Of a stretch of DNA of 64,000 nucleotides, positions 39,674 through 48,685 are shown piece by piece; within the stretch, counting starts at the first letter, position 1, and each line of letters begins with the position of its first letter. The position numbers were made by a program, and so were the translations under genes. Under the pieces are notes generated by a model, which did not search any database, was not told the DNA's origin, and worked only from the letters and a program-made list of their open reading frames with translations. The stretch comes from SAR202-VII-2 sp965263165. Lineage in GTDB: Bacteria; Chloroflexota; Dehalococcoidia; Lucifugimonadales; SAR202-VII-2. The DNA lies in contig OZ253584.1 in the NCBI GenBank assembly GCA_965263165.1, positions 2,170,001 to 2,234,000 of the forward strand. Reading direction: 5' to 3'.

Positions 39674-40582
39674 ATGATAGCAATGGGACAACAACGCGTT
39701 ACGACGCGCGTTCCGGCCACGACTGCCAACCTGGGGCCAGGCTTTGATTGTCTTGGAATGGCTCTCGACGTGTGGAATGAGGTGACGTTAGAGGTTGCGG
39801 AGGAGACACATGTTGTCGTGAGCGGCGAGGGAGAGGAGTCGCTGGCGAGGGACGAGACCAACCTCGTTGTGAGGGCGGCGCTGCGGGCCTACGAGGAGGC
39901 GGAAAAGCGGCCTCCGGCGCTGCGGGTCTTGTGCCACAATGAGATTCCCCTAGCGCGGGGTTTGGGCAGCAGCGCGGCGGCGGTGGCGGGGGGTCTGGCG
40001 GCGGCCAACGCCCTGGGAGCGCTGGGGTTGCCGAAGGACCGCCTTCTTGGGCTGGCGGCGGAGATGGAGGGTCATCCCGACAACGTGGCGCCGGCCCTGT
40101 TGGGGGGGTTCCGCATCGTGTACGAGGAGAATGGGATACGGACGGCGGCCGTTCCATTGCCGAGCGGCCTCCAAGCGGTCCTGTTCATTCCCGACATGGA
40201 GATGCCGACGAAGGAGGCGAGAGCCCTCCTACCTGAGATGGTGACCCGCAAGGACGCGGTGTTCAATATGGCGAGGGTTGGGCTGCTGGTGCACGCGATG
40301 GAGTCGGGGGAGCTGGGGCTGCTGAAGGATGCAACCAAGGACCTTCTGCACCAGCCGCAGCGCCAACAGGTCTTTCGCCCCATGGGGCACATCTTTCGGG
40401 GGGCCGAGGCCGGAGGGGCGTTGGGCGTGTTCCTTTCGGGGGGCGGGCCGACGGTGCTGGCGTTGACGATGGGCCAGGGTCTGACCATTGGCTACGAGAT
40501 GGCGGATGCGGCCAACAGGTTGGGGATTTGGGGGCAGGTGAAGGTGGCGCGTCCCGTGGAGCAGGGGGCGCACTTCGTTTGA
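39674..40582 (+). CDS. thrB: Homoserine kinase
   Basis: 302 residues from the ATG at 39674 (AGGTGA upstream); a GTG at 39665 and an ATG at 39683 are close alternatives. GHMP motifs are TRVPATTANLGPGFDCLGMA, IPLARGLGSSAAAVAGGLAAA (ATP loop) and FLSGGGPTVLAL. It phosphorylates homoserine on the route to threonine. The aspartate kinase gene follows after 80 bp on the same strand, so both steps of the aspartate pathway are linked. Confidence 0.95.
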   Translation: MIAMGQQRVTTRVPATTANLGPGFDCLGMALDVWNEVTLEVAEETHVVVSGEGEESLARDETNLVVRAALRAYEEAEKRPPALRVLCHNEIPLARGLGSSAAAVAGGLAAANALGALGLPKDRLLGLAAEMEGHPDNVAPALLGGFRIVYEENGIRTAAVPLPSGLQAVLFIPDMEMPTKEARALLPEMVTRKDAVFNMARVGLLVHAMESGELGLLKDATKDLLHQPQRQQVFRPMGHIFRGAEAGGALGVFLSGGGPTVLALTMGQGLTIGYEMADAANRLGIWGQVKVARPVEQGAHFV

Positions 40583-40662
40583 GGGGGAGGGGCAGGGCCA
40601 CCGGCTGCGGTGTTTCCTGTAGAATGGATTCGTAACTCCCATTGCTGAGGCTACGAAAACAG

Positions 40663-41877
40663 ATGTCTCTTGTTGTTCAGAAGTATGGCGGCACGTCGGT
40701 GGCCGACGCGGAGCGCATCAGGAACGTGGCGCGTCGCGTCGTCGGGGCGAAGGAGCGAGGCGATGAGGTGGTCGTCACGATTTCGGCCATGGGGAAGGCC
40801 ACGGACGAGCTGATTGATCTGGCGAGAAGCGTGACGGCGCATCCGGCGCCGCGTGAGCTGGACCTGCTTCTCTCCACCGGGGAACTGGTGTCGTGCTCAT
40901 TGTTGTCGATGGCGCTGCGGGACCTGAACGCTCCTGCGGTGAGTCTGACGGGTCAACAGGCGGGCATTCGCACGGACACGTCCTACGGCAGGGCTAGAAT
41001 CGCGCAGATCGATTCCAGCCGGGTGCGGCAGGAGTTGGACAACGGCAAGGTGGTGATTGTCGCCGGGTTTCAGGGCATCTCCGACGACATGGAGGTGACG
41101 ACGCTGGGGCGCGGCGGGTCGGACACGACGGCGGTGGCGCTGGCGGCGGCCCTTGAAGCGGACCGGTGCGAGGTGTACACCGACGTGGAAGGCATCTACA
41201 CAGCCGATCCGCGGGTCGTCCCGGATGCGTTGAAGTTGAGGGAGATCAGCTACGAAGAGATGCTGGAGCTTGCGAGCTACGGGGCCAAGATGCACCCGCG
41301 CTCGATTGAGCTGGCGGCAGTCTACGGTGTGCCGGTGCTGGTGGCGTCCAGCTTTGTGGATGCGCCCGGCACATTAATTCACGGGGGGGCTAACATGGAG
41401 CTTCGCAACAAGGTGCGGGGCGTGGCGTACGAGACGAATGTGGCGAAGGTGACGCTGCTGGGGGTGGCAGACCGGCCCGGCATCGCAGCGACGATCTTCG
41501 AGCCGCTGGCGGAGGTGGGCATCAGTGTGGACACGATAGTGCAGAATGCCAGCGTGGACCGGCTGACCGACATGACCTTCACGGTGGCCCGCAGCGACCT
41601 GACGGGGGCGTTGGGGGTGGTGCGGGACATCGCCAGAGCTGCCGGCGCCCGCGAGGTGGCCAGCGCCGACAACCTGGCCAAGGTGAGCATCGTGGGAACG
41701 GGGATGCAGAACGCGCCCGGCTATGCGTCGAGAATGTTCCGGGCGCTGTTCGATGCGGGCATCAACATCGAGATGATCACCACTTCGGAGATACGGATCA
41801 CCTGTATCGTGGGTGAAGACCAGGCGCGGGACGCGGTGAGGGCCCTGCACCAGGTCTTCGAGCTGGAGACGGAGTAA
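40663..41877 (+). CDS. lysC: Aspartate kinase
   Basis: 404 residues from the ATG at 40663. SLVVQKYGGTSVADAERIRN is the N-terminal signature, with TLGRGGSDTTAVALAAAL and VYTDVEGIYTADPR in the kinase core. Two ACT domains in the last about 140 residues (VTLLGVADRPGIAATIFEPL and VSIVGTGMQNAPGYASRMF) indicate feedback control by lysine and/or threonine. It phosphorylates aspartate at the start of Lys, Thr, Met and diaminopimelate synthesis. Confidence 0.96.
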   Translation: MSLVVQKYGGTSVADAERIRNVARRVVGAKERGDEVVVTISAMGKATDELIDLARSVTAHPAPRELDLLLSTGELVSCSLLSMALRDLNAPAVSLTGQQAGIRTDTSYGRARIAQIDSSRVRQELDNGKVVIVAGFQGISDDMEVTTLGRGGSDTTAVALAAALEADRCEVYTDVEGIYTADPRVVPDALKLREISYEEMLELASYGAKMHPRSIELAAVYGVPVLVASSFVDAPGTLIHGGANMELRNKVRGVAYETNVAKVTLLGVADRPGIAATIFEPLAEVGISVDTIVQNASVDRLTDMTFTVARSDLTGALGVVRDIARAAGAREVASADNLAKVSIVGTGMQNAPGYASRMFRALFDAGINIEMITTSEIRITCIVGEDQARDAVRALHQVFELETE

Positions 41878-41941
41878 ACTATCCGGCGGCAGGGCACCAC
41901 CCCATGGGCAAGGCCCGGCGCAGCCGGTACAGGACTGGCCC

Positions 41942-42709
41942 TTGAAGCCCTTTCTCTCGGTGGTTATCCCCGCTTTCAACGAGTCCAGCCGCATTGTTGC
42001 GACGCTGGAGGAGGTGACGGCGCATCTGGGAGGCCAGCCCTATGACTGGGAGGTGGTGGTGGTGGACGACGGCAGCGGCGACGATACGGCGTCATTGGCG
42101 GAGGCGTTTCGGTCGGGCAATCCTCGCGTGAAGCTGCTGCGGGTTGCGCATGGCGGTAAGGGCTGGGCCGTGAAGAACGGGATGCTGGCCGCCCAAGGGG
42201 AGTTCCGGTTTCTGTGCGACGCCGACCTGTCGATGCCCATCGAACAGGTGGACCGGTTTCTACCTCCCCACGTCGAAGGCTTTGACGTGGCCATAGGATC
42301 GCGGGAGGTTCCCGGCGCCCGCCGTTTTGAAGAGCCGTCGACTCGGCACCTGCAGGGGCGGGTGTTCAATCTGGTGGTGCGGACCCTGGCCGTGAGGTCG
42401 TTCAGCGATACGCAGTGCGGGTTCAAGTGCTTCCGCGGCGAGGCGGCTGAGGACTTGTTTGCGCTCCAGCGGCTCAACGGGTTCGGTTTCGACGTGGAGA
42501 TCCTGTTCCTGGCGGCGCGGCGGGGCCTGAAGGTGGTTGAGCTGCCCATTGACTGGCACTACAAGTCGGCGAGCAAGGTCCGCCCGGTGCGGGATTCGGT
42601 GGGGATGCTGAAGGATGTCGCCTCGGTGCGGTGGAACCAGTGGATGGGAAGGTATGCGCATCCGGCGTCAACGGCGTCGTCGGCGGCACCGACGGACGGG
42701 GAGGGGTGA
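41942..42709 (+). CDS. Family 2 glycosyltransferase, dolichyl-phosphate-sugar-synthase-like
   Basis: 255 residues from a TTG at 41942. FLSVVIPAFNESSRIVATLE and WEVVVVDDGSGDDTASLAEA begin the GT-A fold; FRFLCDADLSMPIEQVDRFL holds the DxD metal site. SDTQCGFKCFRGEAAEDLF is the motif of polyprenyl-phosphate glucosyl/mannosyl transferases. There is no membrane helix, so the product is probably released from a membrane-bound lipid acceptor. It comes 64 bp after lysC. Partners are unknown. Confidence 0.9.
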   Translation: MKPFLSVVIPAFNESSRIVATLEEVTAHLGGQPYDWEVVVVDDGSGDDTASLAEAFRSGNPRVKLLRVAHGGKGWAVKNGMLAAQGEFRFLCDADLSMPIEQVDRFLPPHVEGFDVAIGSREVPGARRFEEPSTRHLQGRVFNLVVRTLAVRSFSDTQCGFKCFRGEAAEDLFALQRLNGFGFDVEILFLAARRGLKVVELPIDWHYKSASKVRPVRDSVGMLKDVASVRWNQWMGRYAHPASTASSAAPTDGEG

Positions 42710-42761
42710 GCTTTTGTCTTGTGCCTCTGACGCCGTTGTCACACCTGCTCCACTGCCAACG

Positions 42762-43823
42762 TCATAAAGGGTTCGCGGAACACAATAGACACCATAAGCC
42801 CCGGCGCTCGTGTGCGGTAGGTTTGGGAAGGCGAGCCGTCTGGGAACGTTGGGTTTGCCGCCTAGGTGTAGTTCCCAGGGACGTTGTTGACAGGCGGGAC
42901 GCGGGAGTAGCCCCGCCGATGCCGCCGTGTGGACGCCGGTGATTGTAATACGCGAGGAACCCAGGCAACGCGTTGAGCCGCTCGCGGTTGGAGGAGTACG
43001 GTCGCTGGTAGGCCCACTCGGCCTGCATGATCTTGTTGAACGCCTCCGCCTTGCCGTTGGTCTGAGGCCGGAAAGGCCGCGTGCGCTTCACCCGTATATT
43101 CCTAGCCGCCGCCGTGTCGGTGAAGATGCGACTCACGTAGCAGGCGCCATTGTCAGTCAGGATGCGCTCGGCGGCGATGCCCAAGCGCTCGAAGTGGGCA
43201 AGTGCTCGAACAAGGAAGGCGGCGGCCGTCGGGCCGCGTTCGTCCGGCAGGGCCTCGACGTAGGCATAGCGGGAGTGGTCATCCACGGCCACGTGGAGGA
43301 AGTCGAAACCGAGGCGGGGGCCGCGCTGAGGACCACTGCGGGTCTCCGCGAAGCCGGGCAGGATGCGCTTGCCGCCACCCTGCGGGATGCGGCCGAGTTT
43401 CTTGATGTCGAGGTGAACCAGCGCGCCGGGGCGGGCATGCTCGTAGCGAACGATCTCCCGTGTGGTGCGATGGAGCCACGCGAGGCGGTGGAGTCCGGCG
43501 CGGCGCAGGACGGCGTAGACGGTGGAGCGGGCGATGCCCAACCGCCACCCGATGCGGTGCGGCCCCCAGGCAAGCATGCGGCGTGCAGTGCAGATGGCTG
43601 CTTCCTGCAGCTGACCGGTTTGGCGGGGGCTGCGCAGGGGACGGCTGGAGCGGTCGTGGAGCGCGTCTGGCCCGCCTTCACGGAACCGCAGCACCCACTT
43701 GGCGACGGTCGCGCGGGAGACGCGGAACAAGCGGGCCACTTCGGCCTGGGGCCAGCCGGACAACACCTGTTCGACCAATTCAGCGCGAGTCACGGGGGTC
43801 AAGCGTGCGTTACGATGTTCCAT
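42762..43823 (-). CDS. IS481-family transposase
   Basis: 353 residues from the ATG at 43823 (AGGAGG upstream). The N-terminal helix-turn-helix (EVARLFRVSRATVAKWVLRF) is followed by the rve integrase core: Asp in GALVHLDIKKLGR, Asp in ILTDNGACYVS and Glu in NGKAEAFNKIMQAEW. The frame has no stop before the left terminal repeat, so translation reads through the element's end at 42867 and 33 codons into neighbouring DNA. The foreign tail is RRQTQRSQTARLPKPTAHER and onward. The coding core is intact, so the element may still move. Confidence 0.92.
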   Translation of the reverse strand: MEHRNARLTPVTRAELVEQVLSGWPQAEVARLFRVSRATVAKWVLRFREGGPDALHDRSSRPLRSPRQTGQLQEAAICTARRMLAWGPHRIGWRLGIARSTVYAVLRRAGLHRLAWLHRTTREIVRYEHARPGALVHLDIKKLGRIPQGGGKRILPGFAETRSGPQRGPRLGFDFLHVAVDDHSRYAYVEALPDERGPTAAAFLVRALAHFERLGIAAERILTDNGACYVSRIFTDTAAARNIRVKRTRPFRPQTNGKAEAFNKIMQAEWAYQRPYSSNRERLNALPGFLAYYNHRRPHGGIGGATPASRLSTTSLGTTPRRQTQRSQTARLPKPTAHERRGLWCLLCSANPL

Positions 43824-43908
43824 GAGGGCCTCCTGTCGCTGCTGGTTTTGGTTACACAACAGCAACAGCGAGGCCCCCCACCTGTCAACAACCTCTATGG
43901 GAACTACA
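42867..43908. mobile_element. IS481-family insertion sequence
   Basis: 1,042 bp. Ends TGTAGTTCCCA at 42867 and its complement TGGGAACTACA at 43898-43908, with imperfect inverted repeats continuing about 30 bp inward (GTTGTTGACAGG in both). It is flanked by CCTAGG at 42861-42866 and CCTAGT at 43909-43914, a 6-bp NCTAGN target duplication with one changed base, as known for IS481. It separates the glycosyltransferase gene from the lipoprotein gene. Confidence 0.93.
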
Positions 43909-43947
43909 CCTAGTTACCCGCGCTTTCTCTATTTAGCGTTGCGTGCG

Positions 43948-44391
43948 TTACTGTACCTCTTCGGCAAATATGATTCTCCACTCCCCTGCCACGTCCCGGA
44001 AGCCCATGCGGATGCGTCGCTTGCCCAGGGGCTCCTGCATGGTCAAATACATTTCTCTTTCGTCGTGGCTGACCACCCACGGAGAGGTCTCCTCGCTCAA
44101 CCCCAGCTTTACGCGAAAGCGCTTGATGTTTCCTATCTCGCCGCGGACTGCTTCATCCCGCTGCCGGCGGTAGTCCTCCTCCAGATACCCCAACGCACTG
44201 TCAGGGTCGTAGGCGTTGAAGGCTTCCCAATAGGCGAAGGCGAGCTGCCTGAGAGCGTCTGCCTCCTGGGGGTCACCCACGGGGCCAGGATCCAGGGTGG
44301 CAGTTGGCGAGCTTTCGCAGGCAACGCTGATGACGGCTAGGGTCACAAGCACCCCAGGGGTTACCCACCGTCTCAGAATCGTTCTCAACAC
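43948..44391 (-). CDS. Lipoprotein with NTF2/SnoaL-like domain
   Basis: 147 residues. MLRTILRRWVTPGVLVTLAV then ISVACESS is a lipoprotein signal with Cys25 as modified residue. The rest (ALRQLAFAYWEAFNAYDPDS, then MGFRDVAGEWRIIFAEEVQ) resembles the cone-like NTF2/SnoaL fold that serves as a ligand-binding or enzyme domain. The ending beside the IS481 insertion (34 bp) shows that the element inserted just after it. No substrate inferred. Confidence 0.75.
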   Translation of the reverse strand: MLRTILRRWVTPGVLVTLAVISVACESSPTATLDPGPVGDPQEADALRQLAFAYWEAFNAYDPDSALGYLEEDYRRQRDEAVRGEIGNIKRFRVKLGLSEETSPWVVSHDEREMYLTMQEPLGKRRIRMGFRDVAGEWRIIFAEEVQ

Positions 44392-44546
44392 ACCTCCGAG
44401 GAGCCTCTCACTGTGGGTTCGGTCTCTTTCGATTAGGCATGTCCAGCGGTTGGCCGAAGGATAGGCATGAGCTAAACCCCTGTCAACGAACTTGGGTAGT
44501 GCTGCATTGAAGATCAGGGGGACACCCTCTGCGCCCCAGGCGAGGT

Positions 44547-46955
44547 TCAGGAGAGGCTGGCGTTGGTTGCGCCGTCGCCGCCTTGGGCGAGTGGGGCTGG
44601 GGAGTGGGCCGCCACGAGGGGATGACTACTGAGCCGCTCCTGCACAGCCCGCCGCAGGGCGCCGGTCCCCTTGCCATGCACGATCCTGACCTCGTCGAGG
44701 CCGGCCAAGATTGCGTCGTTGAGGAAGGACTCCAAGCGGTCGAGAGCTTCGTCGACGGTGAGGCCGAGGAGCTGGAGCTCCGGGCTGAGGGATGGAGGGC
44801 GTGGGGGGAGGTCGATCCTAGTTGGGCGGGGCGGCGCTTCCTGCTCGCGGCGCTCGACCATAGCAAGGTCGAGGCGCATGCGCAACGGCCCAAGCGAGAC
44901 CTGGATAGCGTCGTTGTTGAGGTCGGGGGGCTGGTCGACGCGGGCGGGTTGATAGAAGCCCTGGATGCGGACGGTGTCGCCGGGCTTAAGCTGCTCCCGC
45001 CAACCGGGGGACTCGCGGACAGGGGGACGCCACTCCGGCGAGGCGAGCTCCTGTTGGACCTCTCGGATCTGCTGCCGGCCATCGTCCGCCGGTTGGACGG
45101 GGGACGGTTGCTGCCACCGGCGCTCGGCGTTGCGCAGGCGGCGGGCCAGGCGCGAGGCCCGGTCGAGCAGGTCCTTGCGAGTCTGCTCGAGGAGGTGGGC
45201 CTGACGCTCCTCCATGTCCATCTGGCGGGCGCGCAGGGTTTCACGCAGCTCGTCGACCTCTGCTTGCGTCTTTGCCAGGTGATGTCCCTGTTGCGTGAGG
45301 TCATCCTGACGGCGCTGCACCTCGGCGAGCAGGTCTTCCAAGCGAAGCTGGTCCTGATCGACCATTGAGCGGGCATCGTCCAGGACGGGCGCCGGCAGAC
45401 CGAGGCGGTTGGCGATGTCCAAAGCAAAGCTGCGCCCGGGCAGGCCCACGTGCAGGCGATAGGTTGGGGCGAGGGTGTCGGGGTCGAACTCCATGCTGGC
45501 GTTGAGCATGCCCGCTTGGCTTTGCGCGAAGGCGGCGACTCCGCGGTGGTGCGTGTTGGCAACAACGAGGGCTTGAGAGTCGCGGAGGGCGCGTAGGACG
45601 GCCTTGGCCAGAGCCGCGCCCTCGTCGGGGTCTGTGCTGGCGCCGAGTTCGTCGAGAAGGACGAGGGCGTGGGGGCCGGCTTGGGCGAGAGCCTCGCGCA
45701 GATTGATGACGTGGGAACTGAAGCTCGACACGGACTGTTCGATGCTCTGCTGGTCGCCGATGTCGGCGAAGAACGATGCAAAGGTGGAGAGACGGGCGTG
45801 GCGGGCGGGAACGTGCAGTCCCGCCTGGGCCATGAGGACACACAGGCCTACGCTCTTGAGCGTTACGGTCTTACCTCCGGTGTTGGGGCCCGTGACTAGG
45901 AGGACGGTGTGCTCGCCGCCGACTTCCACGGAAACCGGCTCGACATTGCCAGTGAGGAGGGGGTGCCGCACGCCGGCGATGTCGATGTGGAGCGGCTTTT
46001 CCGGCGGAATGAGCGCGGGGGGAACGCCGGCAATGGACCGGGAGAAGCGGGCGCGGGCGAAGATGAAGTCCAACTGGGCGCCGGCTTCGATGCCGCGGTC
46101 GAGGGCCGGGGCGAGGGCGGCGGCCACTTCAGATAGGTGGCGGAGGATGCGCTCGATCTCCCGGCGCTCCATGGCCTGTGCTTCCTGGAGGTCGTTGCCG
46201 AGGTCAATGGTGGAGAGGGGCTCAACGAAGAGGGTTGCCCCGCTGTCGGAGGCGTCGTGAACGAGGCCCCGCAGCTCGCGCCGGCGCTCCGACTTGACGG
46301 GAAGGACCAGGCGGCCGCCCCGGATGGTGACGATGGGCTCCTGGAGCGTTTCTTGGAGGCGCCCGTCGCGGACGAGCCTGGTCAGTGCGGCGTGCAGGCG
46401 GTCGTGGGAGCGGCGGGCTGCGGCGCGGGCGGCTCTGAGCTCGGTGGAAGCGTTGTCGAGAAGCTCGCCGCGGCCGTCGAAGGAGCGGAAGACGAGGTGC
46501 TCGAGATCGGTGTCGCCGGGCAGTGCGTGGGCCAGGGCGTCGAGGCGAGGCGCGGCGGCGTGGCGGCGGAGGACGGCTTCCTGGAGTTTGCGGAGGGCGG
46601 CCAGGGTTCCGGCCACGGCGAGCAGCTCCGGACCGGTGAGCAGGCCATGGCGGCCGGCGCGGCTGACGATGGGGCGGGTGTCGGAGGCGTCGGTGAGGCC
46701 GGGGTCAACGCCCGCATCGAGGAGCCGGCTGGCCTCGGCGGTCTCTGCCTGAAGGGCGACGGCGTCGTCGTGGGTCAGGGCGGGGCGCCATTGGAGGGCG
46801 ATGTCCCGGCTGGGGCCGAAGGTGGCGTGGCGGGCCAGGCGCTCCAGCACTTGGGGGAACTCTAGGAGGGCCAGGGCCTTCTCCTGGATGGGTTCCAGGA
46901 GGGCTGAGGCGCCGGAGGCCGGCGAATGGTGGGTGGAGATAGTGGATGGCTGCAT
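44547..46955 (-). CDS. mutS2: Endonuclease MutS2
   Basis: 802 residues. The lever and clamp region is followed by the ABC-type ATPase: Walker A LLVTGPNTGGKTVTLKSVG (GPNTGGKT about 356-363), SSFSSHVINLREAL, Walker B HALVLLDELGASTDPDEGAA and the His switch VVANTHHRGVAAFA. The last about 80 residues form the Smr nuclease domain with LLGLTVDEALDRLESFL and VRIVHGKGTGALRRAV. MutS2 acts on branched or stalled structures, in some bacteria on collided ribosomes. There is no mutL-like gene beside it. Confidence 0.96.
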   Translation of the reverse strand: MQPSTISTHHSPASGASALLEPIQEKALALLEFPQVLERLARHATFGPSRDIALQWRPALTHDDAVALQAETAEASRLLDAGVDPGLTDASDTRPIVSRAGRHGLLTGPELLAVAGTLAALRKLQEAVLRRHAAAPRLDALAHALPGDTDLEHLVFRSFDGRGELLDNASTELRAARAAARRSHDRLHAALTRLVRDGRLQETLQEPIVTIRGGRLVLPVKSERRRELRGLVHDASDSGATLFVEPLSTIDLGNDLQEAQAMERREIERILRHLSEVAAALAPALDRGIEAGAQLDFIFARARFSRSIAGVPPALIPPEKPLHIDIAGVRHPLLTGNVEPVSVEVGGEHTVLLVTGPNTGGKTVTLKSVGLCVLMAQAGLHVPARHARLSTFASFFADIGDQQSIEQSVSSFSSHVINLREALAQAGPHALVLLDELGASTDPDEGAALAKAVLRALRDSQALVVANTHHRGVAAFAQSQAGMLNASMEFDPDTLAPTYRLHVGLPGRSFALDIANRLGLPAPVLDDARSMVDQDQLRLEDLLAEVQRRQDDLTQQGHHLAKTQAEVDELRETLRARQMDMEERQAHLLEQTRKDLLDRASRLARRLRNAERRWQQPSPVQPADDGRQQIREVQQELASPEWRPPVRESPGWREQLKPGDTVRIQGFYQPARVDQPPDLNNDAIQVSLGPLRMRLDLAMVERREQEAPPRPTRIDLPPRPPSLSPELQLLGLTVDEALDRLESFLNDAILAGLDEVRIVHGKGTGALRRAVQERLSSHPLVAAHSPAPLAQGGDGATNASLS

Positions 46956-47162
46956 GGGGACGCTTCCATCGTAAAGGAACCCCGGAGCGCAAAGGAACCC
47001 CAGGGGCGAGTAAGCGCTGATCGAGTGAATGCTGATGCGGGGAGCCTAGGAGACGGTGGATTTCCCCGCGCGCTTTGTCTATACTACTGCGGACGAAGCG
47101 GCGCCGGAGTGGCGGGCTTCAATTTACCGTGAGCTTGTATGGGCTTGTAAGGAGTACGTTTC

Positions 47163-47459
47163 GTGAGGATCTACGTAGGGAACTTGCCGTACGGAGCAAC
47201 CGAGGAAGAGGTGCAGGACGCCTTCGCCAATCATGGTGAAGTGGAGTCGGTCGTGATCATTCGCGACCGGGAGACCGGGCGCTCCAAGGGATTCGGTTTC
47301 GTTGAGATGACCTCTGATGAGGACGCCGAGGCGGCTATCGCCGCCCTAAACGGCAACACATTCCAGTCGCGCACGTTGACCGTTAACCAGGCGCGCCCGC
47401 GGGAGACCCGGGGCTTTGGTGGCGGTGGCGGCGGTGGTGGTGGCGGCGGCCGCTGGTAG
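47163..47459 (+). CDS. RRM-family RNA-binding protein with Gly-rich tail
   Basis: 98 residues from a GTG at 47163 (AAGGAG upstream). RNP2 is IYVGNL and RNP1 is KGFGFVEM; the rest follows the single-RRM fold, and the tail GFGGGGGGGGGGGRW is a Gly-rich extension. Proteins of this type are cold-induced RNA chaperones in cyanobacteria and other phyla. A TATACT about 80 bp upstream may be the -10 box. It probably is transcribed alone. Confidence 0.92.
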   Translation: MRIYVGNLPYGATEEEVQDAFANHGEVESVVIIRDRETGRSKGFGFVEMTSDEDAEAAIAALNGNTFQSRTLTVNQARPRETRGFGGGGGGGGGGGRW

Positions 47460-47685
47460 TCGTCTCCCCCACGGCCTGACGGGTCTGGGACCATACTCCA
47501 ACCGGGCGCGTTGCACCCCTAGAGCCGAGCGTTGCTTTCGAGAGAGGGGCGTGCTGGGTTGTTTTGCTTTGCGCTAGCGGCGGGGCCTATCAATGGGCGC
47601 GGCGTAGGCTTTCTCTCTTGACACCGTTGTTGGCCTTCCCCGCATGACCGCGCGGCGTGGCGCGTTGCCGGCGTTTGGCCTCCGA

Positions 47686-47715
47686 TTGACGGGATTCCGG
47701 CTGCTTTGCTATGGT
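47686..47715 (+). promoter_or_regulatory. Promoter of the thi operon
   Basis: TTGACG (47686-47691) and TATGGT (47710-47715) are 18 bp apart and lie directly before the riboswitch. Other TTGACA-like sequences (47616) lack a good -10 box. Confidence 0.5.
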
Positions 47716-47741
47716 GGGGGAAACAGCAGGGTGAGACAGTC

Positions 47742-47832
<91 letters not shown>

Positions 47833-47846
47833 CGCGTCACGTATTC

Positions 47847-47878
47847 CGCCGCCGGCATTGCCGGCGGCGTTTGTTTTT
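47847..47878 (+). terminator. Riboswitch-controlled intrinsic terminator
   Basis: CGCCGCCGGC (47847-47856) pairs perfectly with GCCGGCGGCG (47860-47869) over an ATT loop, followed by TTTGTTTTT. It stands between the TPP aptamer and thiG. Confidence 0.95.
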
Positions 47879-47894
47879 GGGGAGGAGGCGCCAG

Positions 47895-48683
47895 ATGCCG
47901 GATGAACTTGTCATCGGGAACAAGAGGTTCACATCCCGCCTGATCGTGGGGACGGGGAAGCATCGCTCCACGGAGGAGATGGTGGCATCCATCGAGGCGT
48001 CCGGGGCGGAGATGGTTACCGTGGCCCTGCGGCGGCTGGACCTAGACGACCCCAACAAGCGCACCATCCTGGACGAGATCGATAGGGACCGTTACACGAT
48101 TCTGCCGAATACGGCGGGATGCCAGACGGCGGACGAGGCTGTCAAGGTGGCGAGGCTGGCGCGGGCGATGGGTCTCGGCGACTTGATAAAGCTGGAGGTC
48201 ATCCCCGACGCCAAGTACTTGCTACCTGATCCCATCGGCACGTTGGAGGCGGCCCAGCAGTTGGTGGGCGAGGGGTTCGTGGTGCTGCCCTACATTAACT
48301 ACGATCCCGTGCTTGCGCGGCGGCTGGAGGAGGTTGGGTGCGCGACGGTGATGCCGCTGGCTGCGCCCATCGGATCGGGGCAGGGGATGGTGTTCTTCGA
48401 GCAGATCAAGATCATCATCGAGCAGGCGTCGACGCCGGTGGTGGTGGACGCGGGACTGGGGGCGCCTTCTGACGCGTCGATTGCGATGGAGTTGGGGGCC
48501 GACGCGGTGTTGGTGAACACGGCCATCGCTCAGGCGCAGAACCCGGCGCTGATGGGGGAGGCGTTCAGACTTGGCGTGGAGGCGGGGAGGAAGGCGTTCC
48601 TAGCGGGTCGGATTCCCAGGAAGGCCTATGCCACGGCGAGCAGCCCCAACGAGGGCCTGGTGGGGAGCGGGAGCCCGTCCTAG
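47895..48683 (+). CDS. thiG: Thiazole synthase
   Basis: 262 residues from the ATG at 47895, with GGAGGAGG seven bases upstream. LVIGNKRFTSRLIVGTGKHR is the N-terminal signature, LIKLEVIPDAKYLLPD carries the Schiff-base Lys, and VVVDAGLGAPSDASIAMELG and VLVNTAIAQAQNP complete the barrel. It builds the thiazole phosphate from deoxyxylulose phosphate, dehydroglycine and ThiS thiocarboxylate. It is controlled by the TPP riboswitch and is followed by thiE after 2 nt. Confidence 0.96.
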   Translation: MPDELVIGNKRFTSRLIVGTGKHRSTEEMVASIEASGAEMVTVALRRLDLDDPNKRTILDEIDRDRYTILPNTAGCQTADEAVKVARLARAMGLGDLIKLEVIPDAKYLLPDPIGTLEAAQQLVGEGFVVLPYINYDPVLARRLEEVGCATVMPLAAPIGSGQGMVFFEQIKIIIEQASTPVVVDAGLGAPSDASIAMELGADAVLVNTAIAQAQNPALMGEAFRLGVEAGRKAFLAGRIPRKAYATASSPNEGLVGSGSPS

Positions 48684-48685
48684 CG

